The notes beneath the pieces were generated by a model. The model was not told where the DNA came from, did not search any database, and was given only the letters and a program-made list of their open reading frames with translations. A stretch of DNA of 11,927 nt from Micromonosporaceae bacterium (GTDB lineage Bacteria; Actinomycetota; Actinomycetes; Mycobacteriales; Micromonosporaceae): contig JADGHA010000086.1 of NCBI GenBank assembly GCA_019689695.1, positions 1-11,927 of the forward strand. Direction: 5' to 3'. Positions 1-7,038 of this stretch are shown here, in pieces. The stretch's first letter is position 1, and the number at the start of each line of letters is the position of its first letter. The translations under genes were made by a program, and so were the position numbers.

Positions 1-1333
1 CCGCGGGCGCGGCCGGGGAGGCGGCGGCCGCGGGCGGGACCTGGGAAGCGGCGGCCAGGGGCTCGCCTGACGCCGCCGCGGCGGGCTCCACGGCAGCGCC
101 CGCGGGTGCCCGTACGCCAGAGTCAGGACGGGCCGGCGCGGACCCGGCGGCAGCCGGCGGCGCCGGGTCGCCGGAGAGGCTGAGCCGGCGCTCCATGCGT
201 TCCAGGCGCTGCAGCAGTGCGCCGGTCGAGTCGTCCGCGCCCGGCAGCAGCATCCGCGCGCAGATCAGCTCCAGCAACAGCCGCGGCGCGGTGGTGCCGC
301 GCATCTCGACAAGTCCGTTGTGGACGATGTCGGCGCAGCGCGAGAGGGTGGCCGGCCCCATCTGCCGCGCCTGCGCGGCCATCCTCGCCAGCTGGTCGGC
401 CGGCGCGTCGAGCAGGCCCTTGTCGACCGCGTCCGGCACCTGTTGCAGCACGATCAGGTCGCGCAGCCGCTCCAGCAGGTCGGCGGCGAACCGCCGGGCG
501 TCGTGGCCGGCCTCGGCGACCCGGTCGATCGTGGCGAACGCGGCGGCGCCGTCCCCGGCCGCGAGGGCGTCGCACATCTCGTCGATCAGGGCGACGTCGG
601 TCACACCGAGCAGCGCCGCCGCCCGGGCGTAGCTGACCCCCTCCGGACCGGCGCCGGCGATCAGCTGGTCGAGCACCGACAGGGTGTCCCGCACGCTGCC
701 GCCACCGGCCCGGACCACCAGCGGGAACACCGCCGGCTCGACGACCACTCCCTCCCGCTCGCAGAGCCGCTCCAGGTAGGGGCGGAGCACGCCGGGCGGG
801 ATCAGCCGGAACGGGTAGTGGTGGGTGCGCGACTTGATCGTCGGCAGCACCTTCTCCGGCTCGGTGGTGGCGAAGACGAACTTGACGTACTCCGGAGGCT
901 CCTCGACGAGCTTGAGCAGGGCGTTGAAGCCGGCCGACGAGACCATGTGCGCCTCGTCGATCACGTAGATCTTGTACCTGCTGTTGACCGGTGCGAAGAA
1001 CGCCCGCTCGCGCAGGTCACGGGCGTCGTCCACGCCGCCGTGGCTGGCCGCGTCGATCTCGATCACGTCGATCGACCCGGCGTCGGTGGCCAGCGCCACG
1101 CACGACTCGCACTCGCCGCACGGGTCCGGCGTCGGCCCTCGCACGCAGTTGAGCGACCGGGCGAGGATCCGCGCGGAGGAGGTCTTGCCGCAGCCCCGCG
1201 GCCCGGAGAAGAGGTACGCGTGGTGCAAGCGGCCGCTGCGCAGCGCCTGGGACAGCGGCTCGGTCACGTGCTCCTGGCCGATCACCTCGGCGAAGGTCCG
1301 CGGCCGGTACTTGCGGTAGAGCGCCAGCGCCAT
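1..1333 (-). CDS. dnaX: DNA polymerase III subunit gamma/tau, C-terminus outside window
   Basis: This is the clamp-loader ATPase that loads the sliding clamp on primed DNA and, in the tau form, links polymerase cores. The visible 444 codons begin MALALYRKYRP, typical of actinobacterial DnaX. The P-loop GPRGCGKT spans residues 44-51. Four zinc-binding cysteines follow at 63, 72, 75 and 78. Walker B DEAH is at 126-129, the sensor-1 region ATTEPEK at about 155-161, and the SRT arginine finger at 168-170. Domain III follows to about residue 370. After that the chain turns into an Ala/Pro-rich linker, as is usual in this phylum, and leaves the window without a stop. The ATG at 1333 is supported by a strong AGGAGG about 8 nt upstream and by the conserved N-terminus. 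The gene is read away from ffs. Its tail is missing here, so nothing can be said about a tau/gamma frameshift. Confidence 0.97.
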   Translation of the reverse strand, partial: MALALYRKYRPRTFAEVIGQEHVTEPLSQALRSGRLHHAYLFSGPRGCGKTSSARILARSLNCVRGPTPDPCGECESCVALATDAGSIDVIEIDAASHGGVDDARDLRERAFFAPVNSRYKIYVIDEAHMVSSAGFNALLKLVEEPPEYVKFVFATTEPEKVLPTIKSRTHHYPFRLIPPGVLRPYLERLCEREGVVVEPAVFPLVVRAGGGSVRDTLSVLDQLIAGAGPEGVSYARAAALLGVTDVALIDEMCDALAAGDGAAAFATIDRVAEAGHDARRFAADLLERLRDLIVLQQVPDAVDKGLLDAPADQLARMAAQARQMGPATLSRCADIVHNGLVEMRGTTAPRLLLELICARMLLPGADDSTGALLQRLERMERRLSLSGDPAPPAAAGSAPARPDSGVRAPAGAAVEPAAAASGEPLAAASQVPPAAAASPAAPA

Positions 1334-1414
1334 CGCCCGCACCTCCTCTCGCGGCGAACCCGGGCCATTCTCCACCCGACGGGAGCACCTTGCCAGGAGG
1401 GTGTGACATCGGGG

Positions 1415-1512
1415 GGAACGAGAGCACCCCCCGTGCACCCGCCAGAGCTCGCTTATCCTTGCTGCCTTCCGGCCCTGGGGAGGTTCACGAGGTGACGCCG
1501 CACGAGGGGCTT
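1415..1512 (-). ncRNA. ffs: Signal recognition particle RNA, small bacterial 4.5S type
   Basis: This is the RNA scaffold of the signal recognition particle; it binds Ffh and helps target nascent membrane and secreted proteins. On the minus strand the diagnostic apical part reads CAGGGCCGGAAGGCAGCAAGG (about 1460-1480): the GGAA tetraloop closed by GCC/GGC, followed by the asymmetric AGCAAGG internal loop that Ffh recognises. Flanking arms pair CACCUCGUG with CACGGGGGGUG to form the long hairpin. The exact ends are estimated. The 5' end is set about 7 nt after a TAGGCT -10 element, and the 3' end near the G6/C6 hairpin at 1411-1432, which could act as terminator. Placement just upstream of dnaX on the same strand is common in actinobacteria. 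Confidence 0.88.
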
Positions 1513-1519
1513 GCCGGCA

Positions 1520-1525
1520 AGCCTA
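1520..1525 (-). promoter_or_regulatory. Probable -10 element of ffs
   Basis: The minus strand reads TAGGCT here, matching the actinobacterial TAnnnT -10 consensus. Transcription would start near 1512-1514, which fits the 5' end expected for the SRP RNA. No convincing -35 hexamer is visible, so this rests on spacing and the -10 alone. Confidence 0.4.
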
Positions 1526-1574
1526 CCCGGTCCGCCCGCGCGACCGCCGGGCAGGTTTGGGTATCCTGGCCGGC

Positions 1575-1659
1575 GGAGGATTCGCCTAGCGGCCTAGGGC
1601 GCACGCTTGGAAAGCGTGTTGGGGGCAACCCCTCACGAGTTCGAATCTCGTATCCTCCG
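1575..1659 (+). tRNA. tRNA-Ser(GGA)
   Basis: This decodes UCC and UCU serine codons. The acceptor arms GGAGGAT (1575-1581) and ATCCTCC (1652-1658) pair over 7 bp, with discriminator G at 1659. The anticodon stem-loop is ACGC-TTGGAAA-GCGT, giving anticodon GGA (1609-1611). The long variable arm GGGGG/CCCC typical of serine tRNA is at about 1621-1632. The T-arm is ACGAG-TTCGAAT-CTCGT. CCA is not encoded. A TATCCT box at 1562-1567 lies about 7 nt before the mature 5' end and may be the -10 element. Confidence 0.97.
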
Positions 1660-1676
1660 CACCCGCAAGCAGGGTG

Positions 1677-1712
1677 AACGCCCGGCGGACCGGTACCGGT
1701 CCGCCGGGCGTT
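1677..1712 (+). terminator. Perfect palindromic terminator after tRNA-Ser(GGA)
   Basis: A 36-bp perfect palindrome has arms AACGCCCGGCGGACCGGT and its reverse complement, with no spacer. It starts 18 nt after the tRNA. There is no strong U-tract, only TTGATCTTGT after it, which is normal for actinobacterial terminators. A second hairpin at 1733-1754 (GGTCGCAG, 6-nt loop, CTGCGACC) may act as backup. Being symmetric, the stem could also work on minus-strand transcripts. Confidence 0.75.
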
Positions 1713-2173
1713 GATCTTGTGGTCTCGGTATCGGTCGCAGTCGGGGCTGCGACCAGCACACATGCCGGGCGGGTTCACAGCGAACCGAGGTGCAGGCCGC
1801 GTGGAGCGTCGGTTGTACCTGGGTCAAGGTCCAGCCTTGGCCACCTGGCACAGCTCACCGTGCTGAAGCTGAGCGAGTGGTCTCGGTTCTGGCCTCATTC
1901 GCCACCGTTCAGCGGGGTCCGCGGATGCTCGCTCGCTGCGTCCTGCCCTGGTGACGGACGGTTAGTACCCCCGTAAACAGCACGGCACAGACCTGGAAAT
2001 CGTGTTGGGGGGAACCCTCACGAGTTCAAATCGTCCCTGAACCGGCCACGATCAGCCCTCGATCTGGTGAATGGGTGCCGATCGGTCAGGCGGAACGCGC
2101 AATTCGGCGGACCCGCGTTTCCCACCGGCAACTGCTAGCCTCCCTGTCCACGTCGCGTTTTCCGTCCTGGAGG
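1713..2173. other. Gene-poor interval with hairpin and tRNA relic
   Basis: No convincing coding region is seen. The only long open frame here starts inside the terminator palindrome and lacks a ribosome site. Contents that can be pointed to are the 8-bp hairpin at 1733-1754 and the tRNA-Ser relic at about 1984-2036. Base composition is visibly less G/C-biased than in the flanking core genes. Confidence 0.6.
1984..2036 (+). pseudogene. Decayed tRNA-Ser copy (anticodon loop to T-arm)
   Basis: From 1994 to 2034 the sequence repeats tRNA-Ser(GGA) positions 1608-1651 with only a few changes: a G-to-T after TGGAAA, a C-to-G in the variable arm, a lost C, a G-to-A in the T-loop and a lost TC. Shared blocks include CGTGTTGGGGG and TCACGAGTTC. 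The anticodon stem no longer pairs and the acceptor 3' strand is not recognisable, so it cannot fold as a tRNA. It may be a decayed tandem duplicate, or the far attachment site left by an element that integrated into the tRNA-Ser gene. Confidence 0.7.
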
Positions 2174-2183
2174 TATGACGATC

Positions 2184-2555
2184 ATGGCTTATCGGGATCG
2201 GGCTGTCCGGCGCGCCACGCCGCTGCTTCAGCCGAACGAGCAGCTACAGCACATCTTTCCCGCCGAAGCCGGTGCTCACCCCATTCTGGCCCGAGGGTTC
2301 GGCCTGCTCGGCTGGCTCCTGTTCGCCGAGCCGCGCGTCATCGCGGTCACCGACCAGGCAGTCGTGGTTTTCAAGGCCAACCTCAACGGCACGCAGCCGA
2401 AGGAAGTCCTCGCCCGGCTCCCCCTGGGCTCACTGCAGGGGCAGCCCCGCGGTTTGTGGGGCAAGGTGCAGGTCGACGGTAAGCGGATGTACGTGCACAG
2501 GAAGTTCCACAAGGAGGTCAACGCCGCCCTTGCCGGGACCGCCACCGCGGCCTGA
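2184..2555 (+). CDS. Small conserved-looking protein, possible bacterial PH-like domain
   Basis: This encodes 123 residues with no known enzymatic motif and no signal peptide. The middle contains a short hydrophobic stretch (about GFGLLGWLLFAEP) leading into a beta-rich part, RVIAVTDQAVVVFKA, then PKEVLARLPLG, GLWGKVQVDG and MYVHRKFHKEV. This pattern recalls small actinobacterial proteins with a PH-like fold, whose function is not established; that assignment is from memory of the pattern. Two in-frame ATGs compete. The first, at 2175, lies only 1 nt after GGAGG (2169-2173). The second, at 2184, has a 10-nt spacing and is preferred. It is the only clear gene in the interval between the two tRNA-Ser genes, and stands alone. 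Confidence 0.75.
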   Translation: MAYRDRAVRRATPLLQPNEQLQHIFPAEAGAHPILARGFGLLGWLLFAEPRVIAVTDQAVVVFKANLNGTQPKEVLARLPLGSLQGQPRGLWGKVQVDGKRMYVHRKFHKEVNAALAGTATAA

Positions 2556-3099
2556 TCGAGTCGCTCGCCGACCACGACGAGCGGGTGCTGCGTGCTGGCA
2601 TGGTCGTCCCTGGTGCGCCTAAGCCAATCGCGCAGCGCCTGCTCGCCCGGCCGCCGTGGTCCAGCACAAAACTGGCGTAGGCGGTCGTTAATCGCCGACA
2701 ACGACTAATCAACACGGAACCCCTCATTCAGCGGTTGGGGCGCGCACAGAAGTGCGCCACGGCTCGATCGTCGCAATTTGCCTGATCTGCGGGCGATTCT
2801 CCGGCATGGGATAGGTGCCCCTACTGCCGGGTACCTCCGCTAAATCGAACTTATGATGGGACGCGCTGACCGCGGACTTGGACTTTCGCCGGCGATCCGC
2901 TGAAAAACGTGCTGGATTTGGCTGCCGAAGCTCCGGCCACGAGGACGCCGGCAGCAACGGGTAGGGCGACGGGTAATCGATGCTGCATCGCCGGACCCGA
3001 GAAAGGCAGCCGCGGCGACGTCATCGGGCCCAGACCCTGATACGTCAACCAGGACACCGTTGCGCCGCGGGCGCCCCCCGCCAAGCGGAGAGAAAAAAG
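2556..3099. other. Gene-poor interval with possible gene remnants
   Basis: No gene here can be supported with confidence. A plus-strand open stretch at 2552-2680 (starting LIESLADHDERVLRAG) has protein-like composition but no start signal, and could be the end of a broken gene. On the minus strand, 2851-2988 could encode a 45-residue peptide with a signal-like N-terminus. The interval is richer in A/T than the genome around it, with stretches such as GCTGAAAAACGTGC, in keeping with decayed or acquired DNA. Confidence 0.5.
2851..2988 (-). CDS. Possible small exported peptide, speculative
   Basis: Starting at the ATG at 2988, 45 residues read MQHRLPVALPVAAGVLVAGA followed by SAAKSSTFFSG and a basic tail. 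The hydrophobic core and ASA-A look like a signal peptidase I site near residue 23. No Shine-Dalgarno sequence is visible before 2988 or before the alternative ATG at 3024, and the ORF sits in decayed-looking DNA downstream of a tRNA. It may equally be a chance ORF or the start of a frameshifted gene. Confidence 0.2.
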   Translation of the reverse strand: MQHRLPVALPVAAGVLVAGASAAKSSTFFSGSPAKVQVRGQRVPS

Positions 3100-3186
3100 C
3101 GGTGGCGGCGGGATTTGAACCCGCGGAGGGCGTAAACCCTCACGCGCTTTCGAGGCGCGCTCCTTAGGCCGCTCGGACACACCACC
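3100..3186 (-). tRNA. tRNA-Ser(CGA)
   Basis: This reads the UCG serine codon. Acceptor GGTGGTG (3186-3180) pairs with CGCCACC (3107-3101, one G-U), with discriminator G at 3100. The anticodon stem-loop is GCGC-CTCGAAA-GCGC, anticodon CGA. A long variable arm GAGGG-TTTAC-GCCCTC and a T-arm GCGGG-TTCAAAT-CCCGC complete a class II serine tRNA. CCA is not encoded. A TACCCT box (3199-3194, minus strand) lies about 7 nt before the mature 5' end as a likely -10. A run of six T follows the tRNA directly (3098-3093), with a small CCGC/GCGG hairpin beyond it. Confidence 0.97.
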
Positions 3187-3308
3187 GCCGGAAAGGGTAC
3201 CTGACCGCCGGCTGCGGGGCGACTCCGGTGGCACCGGCCAGACGGCAGGCGGCCCGGGGTTCGGGTCCGGGCACGGCGGGCGCCGGGCCGGCTGGCAAGA
3301 TCTGCGGC

Positions 3309-4016
3309 ATGAGTACGCATATCGGTGCCGAGCCGGGCGAGATCGCCGAGCGGGTCCTCCTGCCGGGCGACCCGCTGCGGGCCAAGTGGATCGCGGAGAC
3401 CTACCTCAAGGACGCGAAGTGCTACTCCACGGTTCGTAACATGCTCGGCTTCACCGGGACGTACCAGGGAGTGCCGGTCTCGGTCCAGGGCACCGGGATG
3501 GGCATGCCGTCCGCGTCCATCTATGCCCACGAGCTGATCAACGACTACGGCGTGCGGACGCTGATCCGGGTCGGCAGCTGCGGGTCGATCCAGGATTCAG
3601 TCAGGCTGCGCGACGTGATCGCGGCGAGCGGCGCATCGACCGACTCGGCGATGAACCGGGTGCGCTTCGACGGGTTGGTCGACTACGCCCCGGTCGCCGA
3701 CTTCGGCCTGCTGCGTGCGGCGGCGGAGGTGGCCGAGCGGCGCGGCGTGCCGATGCGGGTCGGGCCGATCATGGCGGCGGACGCCTTCTACACCGACCGC
3801 CCGGACCTGTACGACCGGCTGGCCGAGTACGGCGTCCTGGCGGTGGAGATGGAGTCCGCGGCGCTGTACACGATCGCGGCGCGGTTCAAGGCGCGGGCGC
3901 TCACCCTCCTCACGGTCAGCGACCACATCAAGACCGGCGAGCGCACCACCGCGCAGGAGCGGGAGCGGACCTTCACCGAGATGGTGGAGATCGCCCTCGA
4001 CACGCTCGTCCACTAG
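3309..4016 (+). CDS. deoD: Purine nucleoside phosphorylase, DeoD type
   Basis: This cytosolic enzyme splits purine (deoxy)nucleosides with phosphate into free base and (deoxy)ribose-1-phosphate, for purine salvage. At 235 residues it matches the 235-240 usual for the hexameric DeoD family. It has the N-terminal His contributed to the neighbouring active site (H4), PGDPLRAK with phosphate-binding Gly and Arg at about 19-26, RNMLGFTG, IRVGSCGS (phosphate Arg and Ser), VEMES (ribose-binding Met-Glu) and SDHIKTGERTTAQER, containing the catalytic Asp and its partner Arg. The ATG at 3309 gives the family N-terminus; a longer GTG frame from 3228 adds a low-complexity extension without homology. No clear Shine-Dalgarno sequence precedes 3309. 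A CAAGAT at 3296-3301 could be a -10 giving a nearly leaderless message. The gene is alone and ends at a hairpin terminator. Confidence 0.95.
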   Translation: MSTHIGAEPGEIAERVLLPGDPLRAKWIAETYLKDAKCYSTVRNMLGFTGTYQGVPVSVQGTGMGMPSASIYAHELINDYGVRTLIRVGSCGSIQDSVRLRDVIAASGASTDSAMNRVRFDGLVDYAPVADFGLLRAAAEVAERRGVPMRVGPIMAADAFYTDRPDLYDRLAEYGVLAVEMESAALYTIAARFKARALTLLTVSDHIKTGERTTAQERERTFTEMVEIALDTLVH

Positions 4017-4022
4017 CCGCAT

Positions 4023-4073
4023 TTCCGGGAAGTGCAGGCTGGCGGAGACCTACTAACCTGCACCTTCCCGGAA
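4023..4073. terminator. Bidirectional hairpin terminator between convergent deoD and ABC operon
   Basis: The left arm TTCCGGGAA-GTGCAGG (4023-4038) pairs with the right arm CCTGCAC-c-TTCCCGGAA (4057-4073): 16 bp with one bulged C at 4064 and an 18-nt loop. It begins 6 nt after the deoD stop and ends 14 nt before the permease stop on the other strand, so it can serve both transcripts. Confidence 0.8.
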
Positions 4074-4087
4074 TACGCGGGGAGTGG

Positions 4088-5290
4088 TCAGGGGGTGGCC
4101 AGGGCCTCGGTCGGGGCGAGACGCGCGGCCCGGATCGCCGGGTAGAGACCGGCGATCCCGCCGATGACCAGCGTCGCGGCCACGCCACCGGCCATCACCC
4201 AGCCCGGCACCACCGCAGGCCAGGCCTGGGTCGCCGCGTACCCGGTGGTGACGGCGATGCCGAGCACGACGCCGCCGGCGCCGCCGAGCGCGGACAGCAG
4301 CAGCGACTCGGCCAGGAACTGGGTGCGGATCTGGCCGCGGGTGGCGCCGAGGGAGCGGCGCAGCCCGATCTCGGGGCGGCGTTCGAGCACCGAGATCACC
4401 ATGGTGTTCGCCACGCCGACGCCGCCCACCAGCAGGGCCACCGCGCCCAGCCCGAGCAGCAGCCCGGTGAACGCCCGGTTGGTCGCCTGCCGCGCCTGTA
4501 GCGCGTCCGACGGCCGGGACACCTGCACCTCGTTGGGCGCCTGCGGGTTGGCGGTCGGCGCGAGCACGGCCCGCACCGCCTCGACCGCACTCTCCCTGGA
4601 CCGCGTGTAGACGGTCGTCGGGTGCCCGTCAAAGTCCAGATAGGACTCCGCGGCCGGCCAGCCCACCAGCGCGGCGGAGTTCAGCTCGGGCGCGAGCGGC
4701 ACCGGGCCGAGGATGCCGATGACGCTGAACCACGTGCGGCCGAGGTAGACCCGCACGTTCTGGCCGGCAATCGGGATACCCAGCCGTCTGGCCGCCGTGG
4801 AGCCGAGGACCACCGCCGGATAGCGGGCGGTCGCCGCGTTGAGCCAGGTGCCGCTCGCCACCGTGGCACCCACCGTCGCCAGCAGGTTGAGGTGCGCCGC
4901 CTGCACGCTGAGGCCGCCGGTCTGCACACTCGGGATCCGGTCGGTACGGTAGACGTGCACACCGGGCACCTTGCCCGTCGCAGCGACCTGCGTCACCGGG
5001 CCGATCCGCGAGATCATCGCAACCGACTCGGTGGGCAGCGCGGCGGTCTCGCCGAACACCGTGTTGCCCGGCGCGACGGTGAGCAGGTTGGTGCCGAGCG
5101 CGTCGAGCTGCCGGTCGAGCTCGGCCCGGCTGGACGACGAGATGCCGACCACCGCGGTCATCGCGGCGATCCCGATCGCGATGCCGAGTGCGGACAGGAA
5201 CGCCCGCAGCGGCCGGGTGCGCAGCCCGACGCCGCCCACCCGCAGTACGTCCGGGAACCGCAACCGGGCCGGAGAAAGCCGTTCCGCCAC
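4088..5290 (-). CDS. MacB/FtsX-family ABC transporter permease
   Basis: This 400-residue inner-membrane subunit has the MacB plan. A first membrane helix (about 31-51, LSALGIAIGIAAMTAVVGIS) is followed by a large extracytoplasmic core (about 52-270). The FtsX-like block with three helices comes next: about 275-300, 326-350 and 364-384. Between helices 2 and 3 lies the cytoplasmic coupling motif ERRPEIGLRRSLGATRGQI (303-321), and the chain ends with the family tail YPAIRAARLAPTEAL. Such proteins usually act by mechanotransmission, moving lipoproteins, peptides or drugs from the outer face of the membrane rather than through a pore. The GTG start at 5290 directly abuts the TGA of the ATPase gene (TGAGTG), so translation is probably coupled. 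It is the last gene of the operon. The substrate is unknown. Confidence 0.92.
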   Translation of the reverse strand: MAERLSPARLRFPDVLRVGGVGLRTRPLRAFLSALGIAIGIAAMTAVVGISSSSRAELDRQLDALGTNLLTVAPGNTVFGETAALPTESVAMISRIGPVTQVAATGKVPGVHVYRTDRIPSVQTGGLSVQAAHLNLLATVGATVASGTWLNAATARYPAVVLGSTAARRLGIPIAGQNVRVYLGRTWFSVIGILGPVPLAPELNSAALVGWPAAESYLDFDGHPTTVYTRSRESAVEAVRAVLAPTANPQAPNEVQVSRPSDALQARQATNRAFTGLLLGLGAVALLVGGVGVANTMVISVLERRPEIGLRRSLGATRGQIRTQFLAESLLLSALGGAGGVVLGIAVTTGYAATQAWPAVVPGWVMAGGVAATLVIGGIAGLYPAIRAARLAPTEALATP

Positions 5291-5953
5291 TCAGACCACC
5301 TGCCCGTCCCGCATCGCCACCTGGCGGGGCAGGCTTGCCGCGATCTCCCGGTCGTGGGTGATGACCACCACCGTGGTGCCGGCGGCATTCAGCTCCCGCA
5401 GCAGCCGCATGACCCCGGCCCCCGAGGCGGAGTCGAGGTTCCCGGTGGGCTCGTCGGCGAGCAGCAGCGCCGGTTCGCGCACCACCGCGCGGGCGATGGC
5501 CACCCGCTGCCGCTCGCCGCCGGACATCTCGTGCGGCAGGTGGTCGAGCCGGGCGCCGAGGCCGACCCGGACCAGCGCCGCCTCCGCGCGCCGCTTGCGC
5601 TCTTTCAGCGGTACGCCCGCGTAGAGCAACCCATCAGCCACATTGTCCAAAGCAGACATCCCTTGGGCCAGGTGGAACTGCTGGAACACGAACCCGATCC
5701 GGCGGGCGCGCAGCGCGGACAGCTGCCGGTCGGAGAGCTTGGCGACGACGTGGCCGTCGATGCGGACCGTGCCCGTGGTGGGTCGGTCGAGCGTACCGAC
5801 CAGATGCAGCATTGTGGACTTTCCCGAACCGGAGGGACCGACAATGGCGACCAGCTCGCCGTGCCCGATGGAGAGGGTCACCCCGCGCAGCGCGACGACG
5901 CCTCCCGGGTACTCCTTGCCGACGCCGTCCAGCTCGACGAGCGGCTCGGTCAT
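5291..5953 (-). CDS. ABC transporter ATP-binding protein, MacB/LolD type
   Basis: This 220-residue cytoplasmic ATPase drives the permease encoded next to it. All nucleotide-binding motifs are intact: Walker A GPSGSGKST (39-47), Q-loop FVFQQF (Q91), signature MSGGERQR (143-150), Walker B LLLADEP (163-169, D167 and E168), D-loop GNLD (171-174) and switch histidine in VVVITHD (H200). Length and motif spelling fit the LolD/MacB-N subfamily, which partners with FtsX-type permeases. The ATG at 5953 overlaps the adaptor stop by ATGA, with a GGTGGGGA ribosome site about 7 nt upstream. Expression is therefore tied to the genes on either side. Confidence 0.95.
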   Translation of the reverse strand: MTEPLVELDGVGKEYPGGVVALRGVTLSIGHGELVAIVGPSGSGKSTMLHLVGTLDRPTTGTVRIDGHVVAKLSDRQLSALRARRIGFVFQQFHLAQGMSALDNVADGLLYAGVPLKERKRRAEAALVRVGLGARLDHLPHEMSGGERQRVAIARAVVREPALLLADEPTGNLDSASGAGVMRLLRELNAAGTTVVVITHDREIAASLPRQVAMRDGQVV

Positions 5954-7038
5954 GACGGCATCCCCACCGTCATGCCTTCGGTCAGACCGTCGCCGGACAC
6001 CTCGACCCGGCCGCCGGCGAACAACCCGGTCTCCACCGCGACGATCCGGGTACGGTCGCCCTCCACCACCTGCACGCCGTACCCGCCCTCGGCGAGGGCG
6101 AGCAGCGCGGCCACCGGCACGGTCAGCACGTTCTTGCGCTGGGACGCGGTGAAGGCCACGTCCACCGTCGCCCCGTCGTAGCCGGCCGCCGCCTTTGGGT
6201 CCTTGAGGGATACCGTCACTTCGATCTTCGTCGACGCCGGCTCATTGCCCTGGGCCGGCTTGATCACGGTCTCCACTTTGGTGATCTTCCCGGGCGTGGT
6301 CCTGTCATCGGGCAGCGTGACGGTGACCGCGGCGTTCTTGCGGGCCAGCCGCTGGTCGGATACGTCGAGCTCGACCGTGACGACCTGCGCCGTTCCGGTG
6401 TAGGTGAGCACCTCCTGCCCGGGTTGGGCCGGGCTGCCCACCGAGGCGGTGAGGGTGTTCACCCGCACCGGTCCCGGTGCGTACACCACCCGGCCCAGCT
6501 CCACGGTCCCGGTCTCGGCCAGCCCGAGATCCTCCTGCCACTGTTTGACCGCGTCCGCGGTGGCGCCGGTGTACTCGTCGTCCACAGTGAACCCGGTGTA
6601 GCCGAGCGCGCGCAGGTTCTGCTCGAACTGCTTGACGTCGTCGCCCTCGGCGCCCACCGATAGCGAACGGTACGCGGGCAGGGTGCCGTACAGCAGTACC
6701 ACCGGCGTGTTGTCGACGTGGTAGAGCCCCTGCCCGCGCCTGACCGTGGTCCCCGTCGCGGGCAGGCCGGTGACCGTTCCGGCGAGCCGGCCGGGCACGC
6801 TGGTCGGATCCCCGTAGCCCAGCTTGCCGTCCTCGGTCTGGCTGTCCACAAGGGTCTGACGGGTCACCTGCGCGGTCGCCGGGGGCAGGGGACTGGCCGC
6901 CTTGCCCGGCCCGTCGTCCGAGAAGTTGAAGCCGAACCCGCTCGCCGCCGCACCCGCGGCGCCCACCGCGACCACCACGCCGAGCGCGGCGACCACCTGG
7001 CCGGTACGGCGGCGCCGCCGTCTGCCCGTCCCGGTCAT
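5950..7038 (-). CDS. Membrane-fusion/HlyD-like adaptor with peptidoglycan-binding domain
   Basis: This 362-residue protein is anchored by one N-terminal helix (about 13-35) after a very basic start (RRRRRR), so the bulk lies outside the membrane. A lipoyl/barrel-sandwich-like half is at about 55-115 (GRLAGTVTGLPATGTTVRRGQGLYHVDN). It is followed by a peptidoglycan-binding domain at about 125-172 (VGAEGDDVKQFEQNLRALGY, then TGATADAVKQWQ). The second lipoyl half and beta-barrel are at about 190-320, and a membrane-proximal domain ends the chain. In MacAB systems the adaptor links the transporter to an outer-membrane channel. Gram-positive cells have none, so the inserted wall-binding domain probably fixes it to peptidoglycan. 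It overlaps both neighbours by ATGA, and GGAGGG lies 4 nt before the start. Confidence 0.9.
   Translation of the reverse strand: MTGTGRRRRRRTGQVVAALGVVVAVGAAGAAASGFGFNFSDDGPGKAASPLPPATAQVTRQTLVDSQTEDGKLGYGDPTSVPGRLAGTVTGLPATGTTVRRGQGLYHVDNTPVVLLYGTLPAYRSLSVGAEGDDVKQFEQNLRALGYTGFTVDDEYTGATADAVKQWQEDLGLAETGTVELGRVVYAPGPVRVNTLTASVGSPAQPGQEVLTYTGTAQVVTVELDVSDQRLARKNAAVTVTLPDDRTTPGKITKVETVIKPAQGNEPASTKIEVTVSLKDPKAAAGYDGATVDVAFTASQRKNVLTVPVAALLALAEGGYGVQVVEGDRTRIVAVETGLFAGGRVEVSGDGLTEGMTVGMPS

Noticed and set aside
1..300. Programmed frameshift site in dnaX
   Set aside because: No A-rich slippery sequence is visible in the part present, and the end of the gene is outside the window.
320..1495. 391-codon open frame on the plus strand
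   Set aside because: It is antisense to the unmistakable dnaX frame and continues through ffs; the product is His/Arg/Gly-rich with no domain. Typical GC-rich shadow.
1674..1976. 100-codon open frame after tRNA-Ser(GGA)
   Set aside because: Starts inside the terminator palindrome, has no ribosome site and low-complexity product.
2552..2680. 43-codon protein-like stretch (LIESLADHDERVLRAG...)
   Set aside because: No start codon with signal and no recognisable family; overlaps the end of the small PH-like gene. Kept only as a possible remnant in the interval description.
4622..6181. 519-codon open frame on the plus strand
   Set aside because: Antisense to the permease, ATPase and adaptor genes, all with full family motifs; Arg/His-rich shadow composition.
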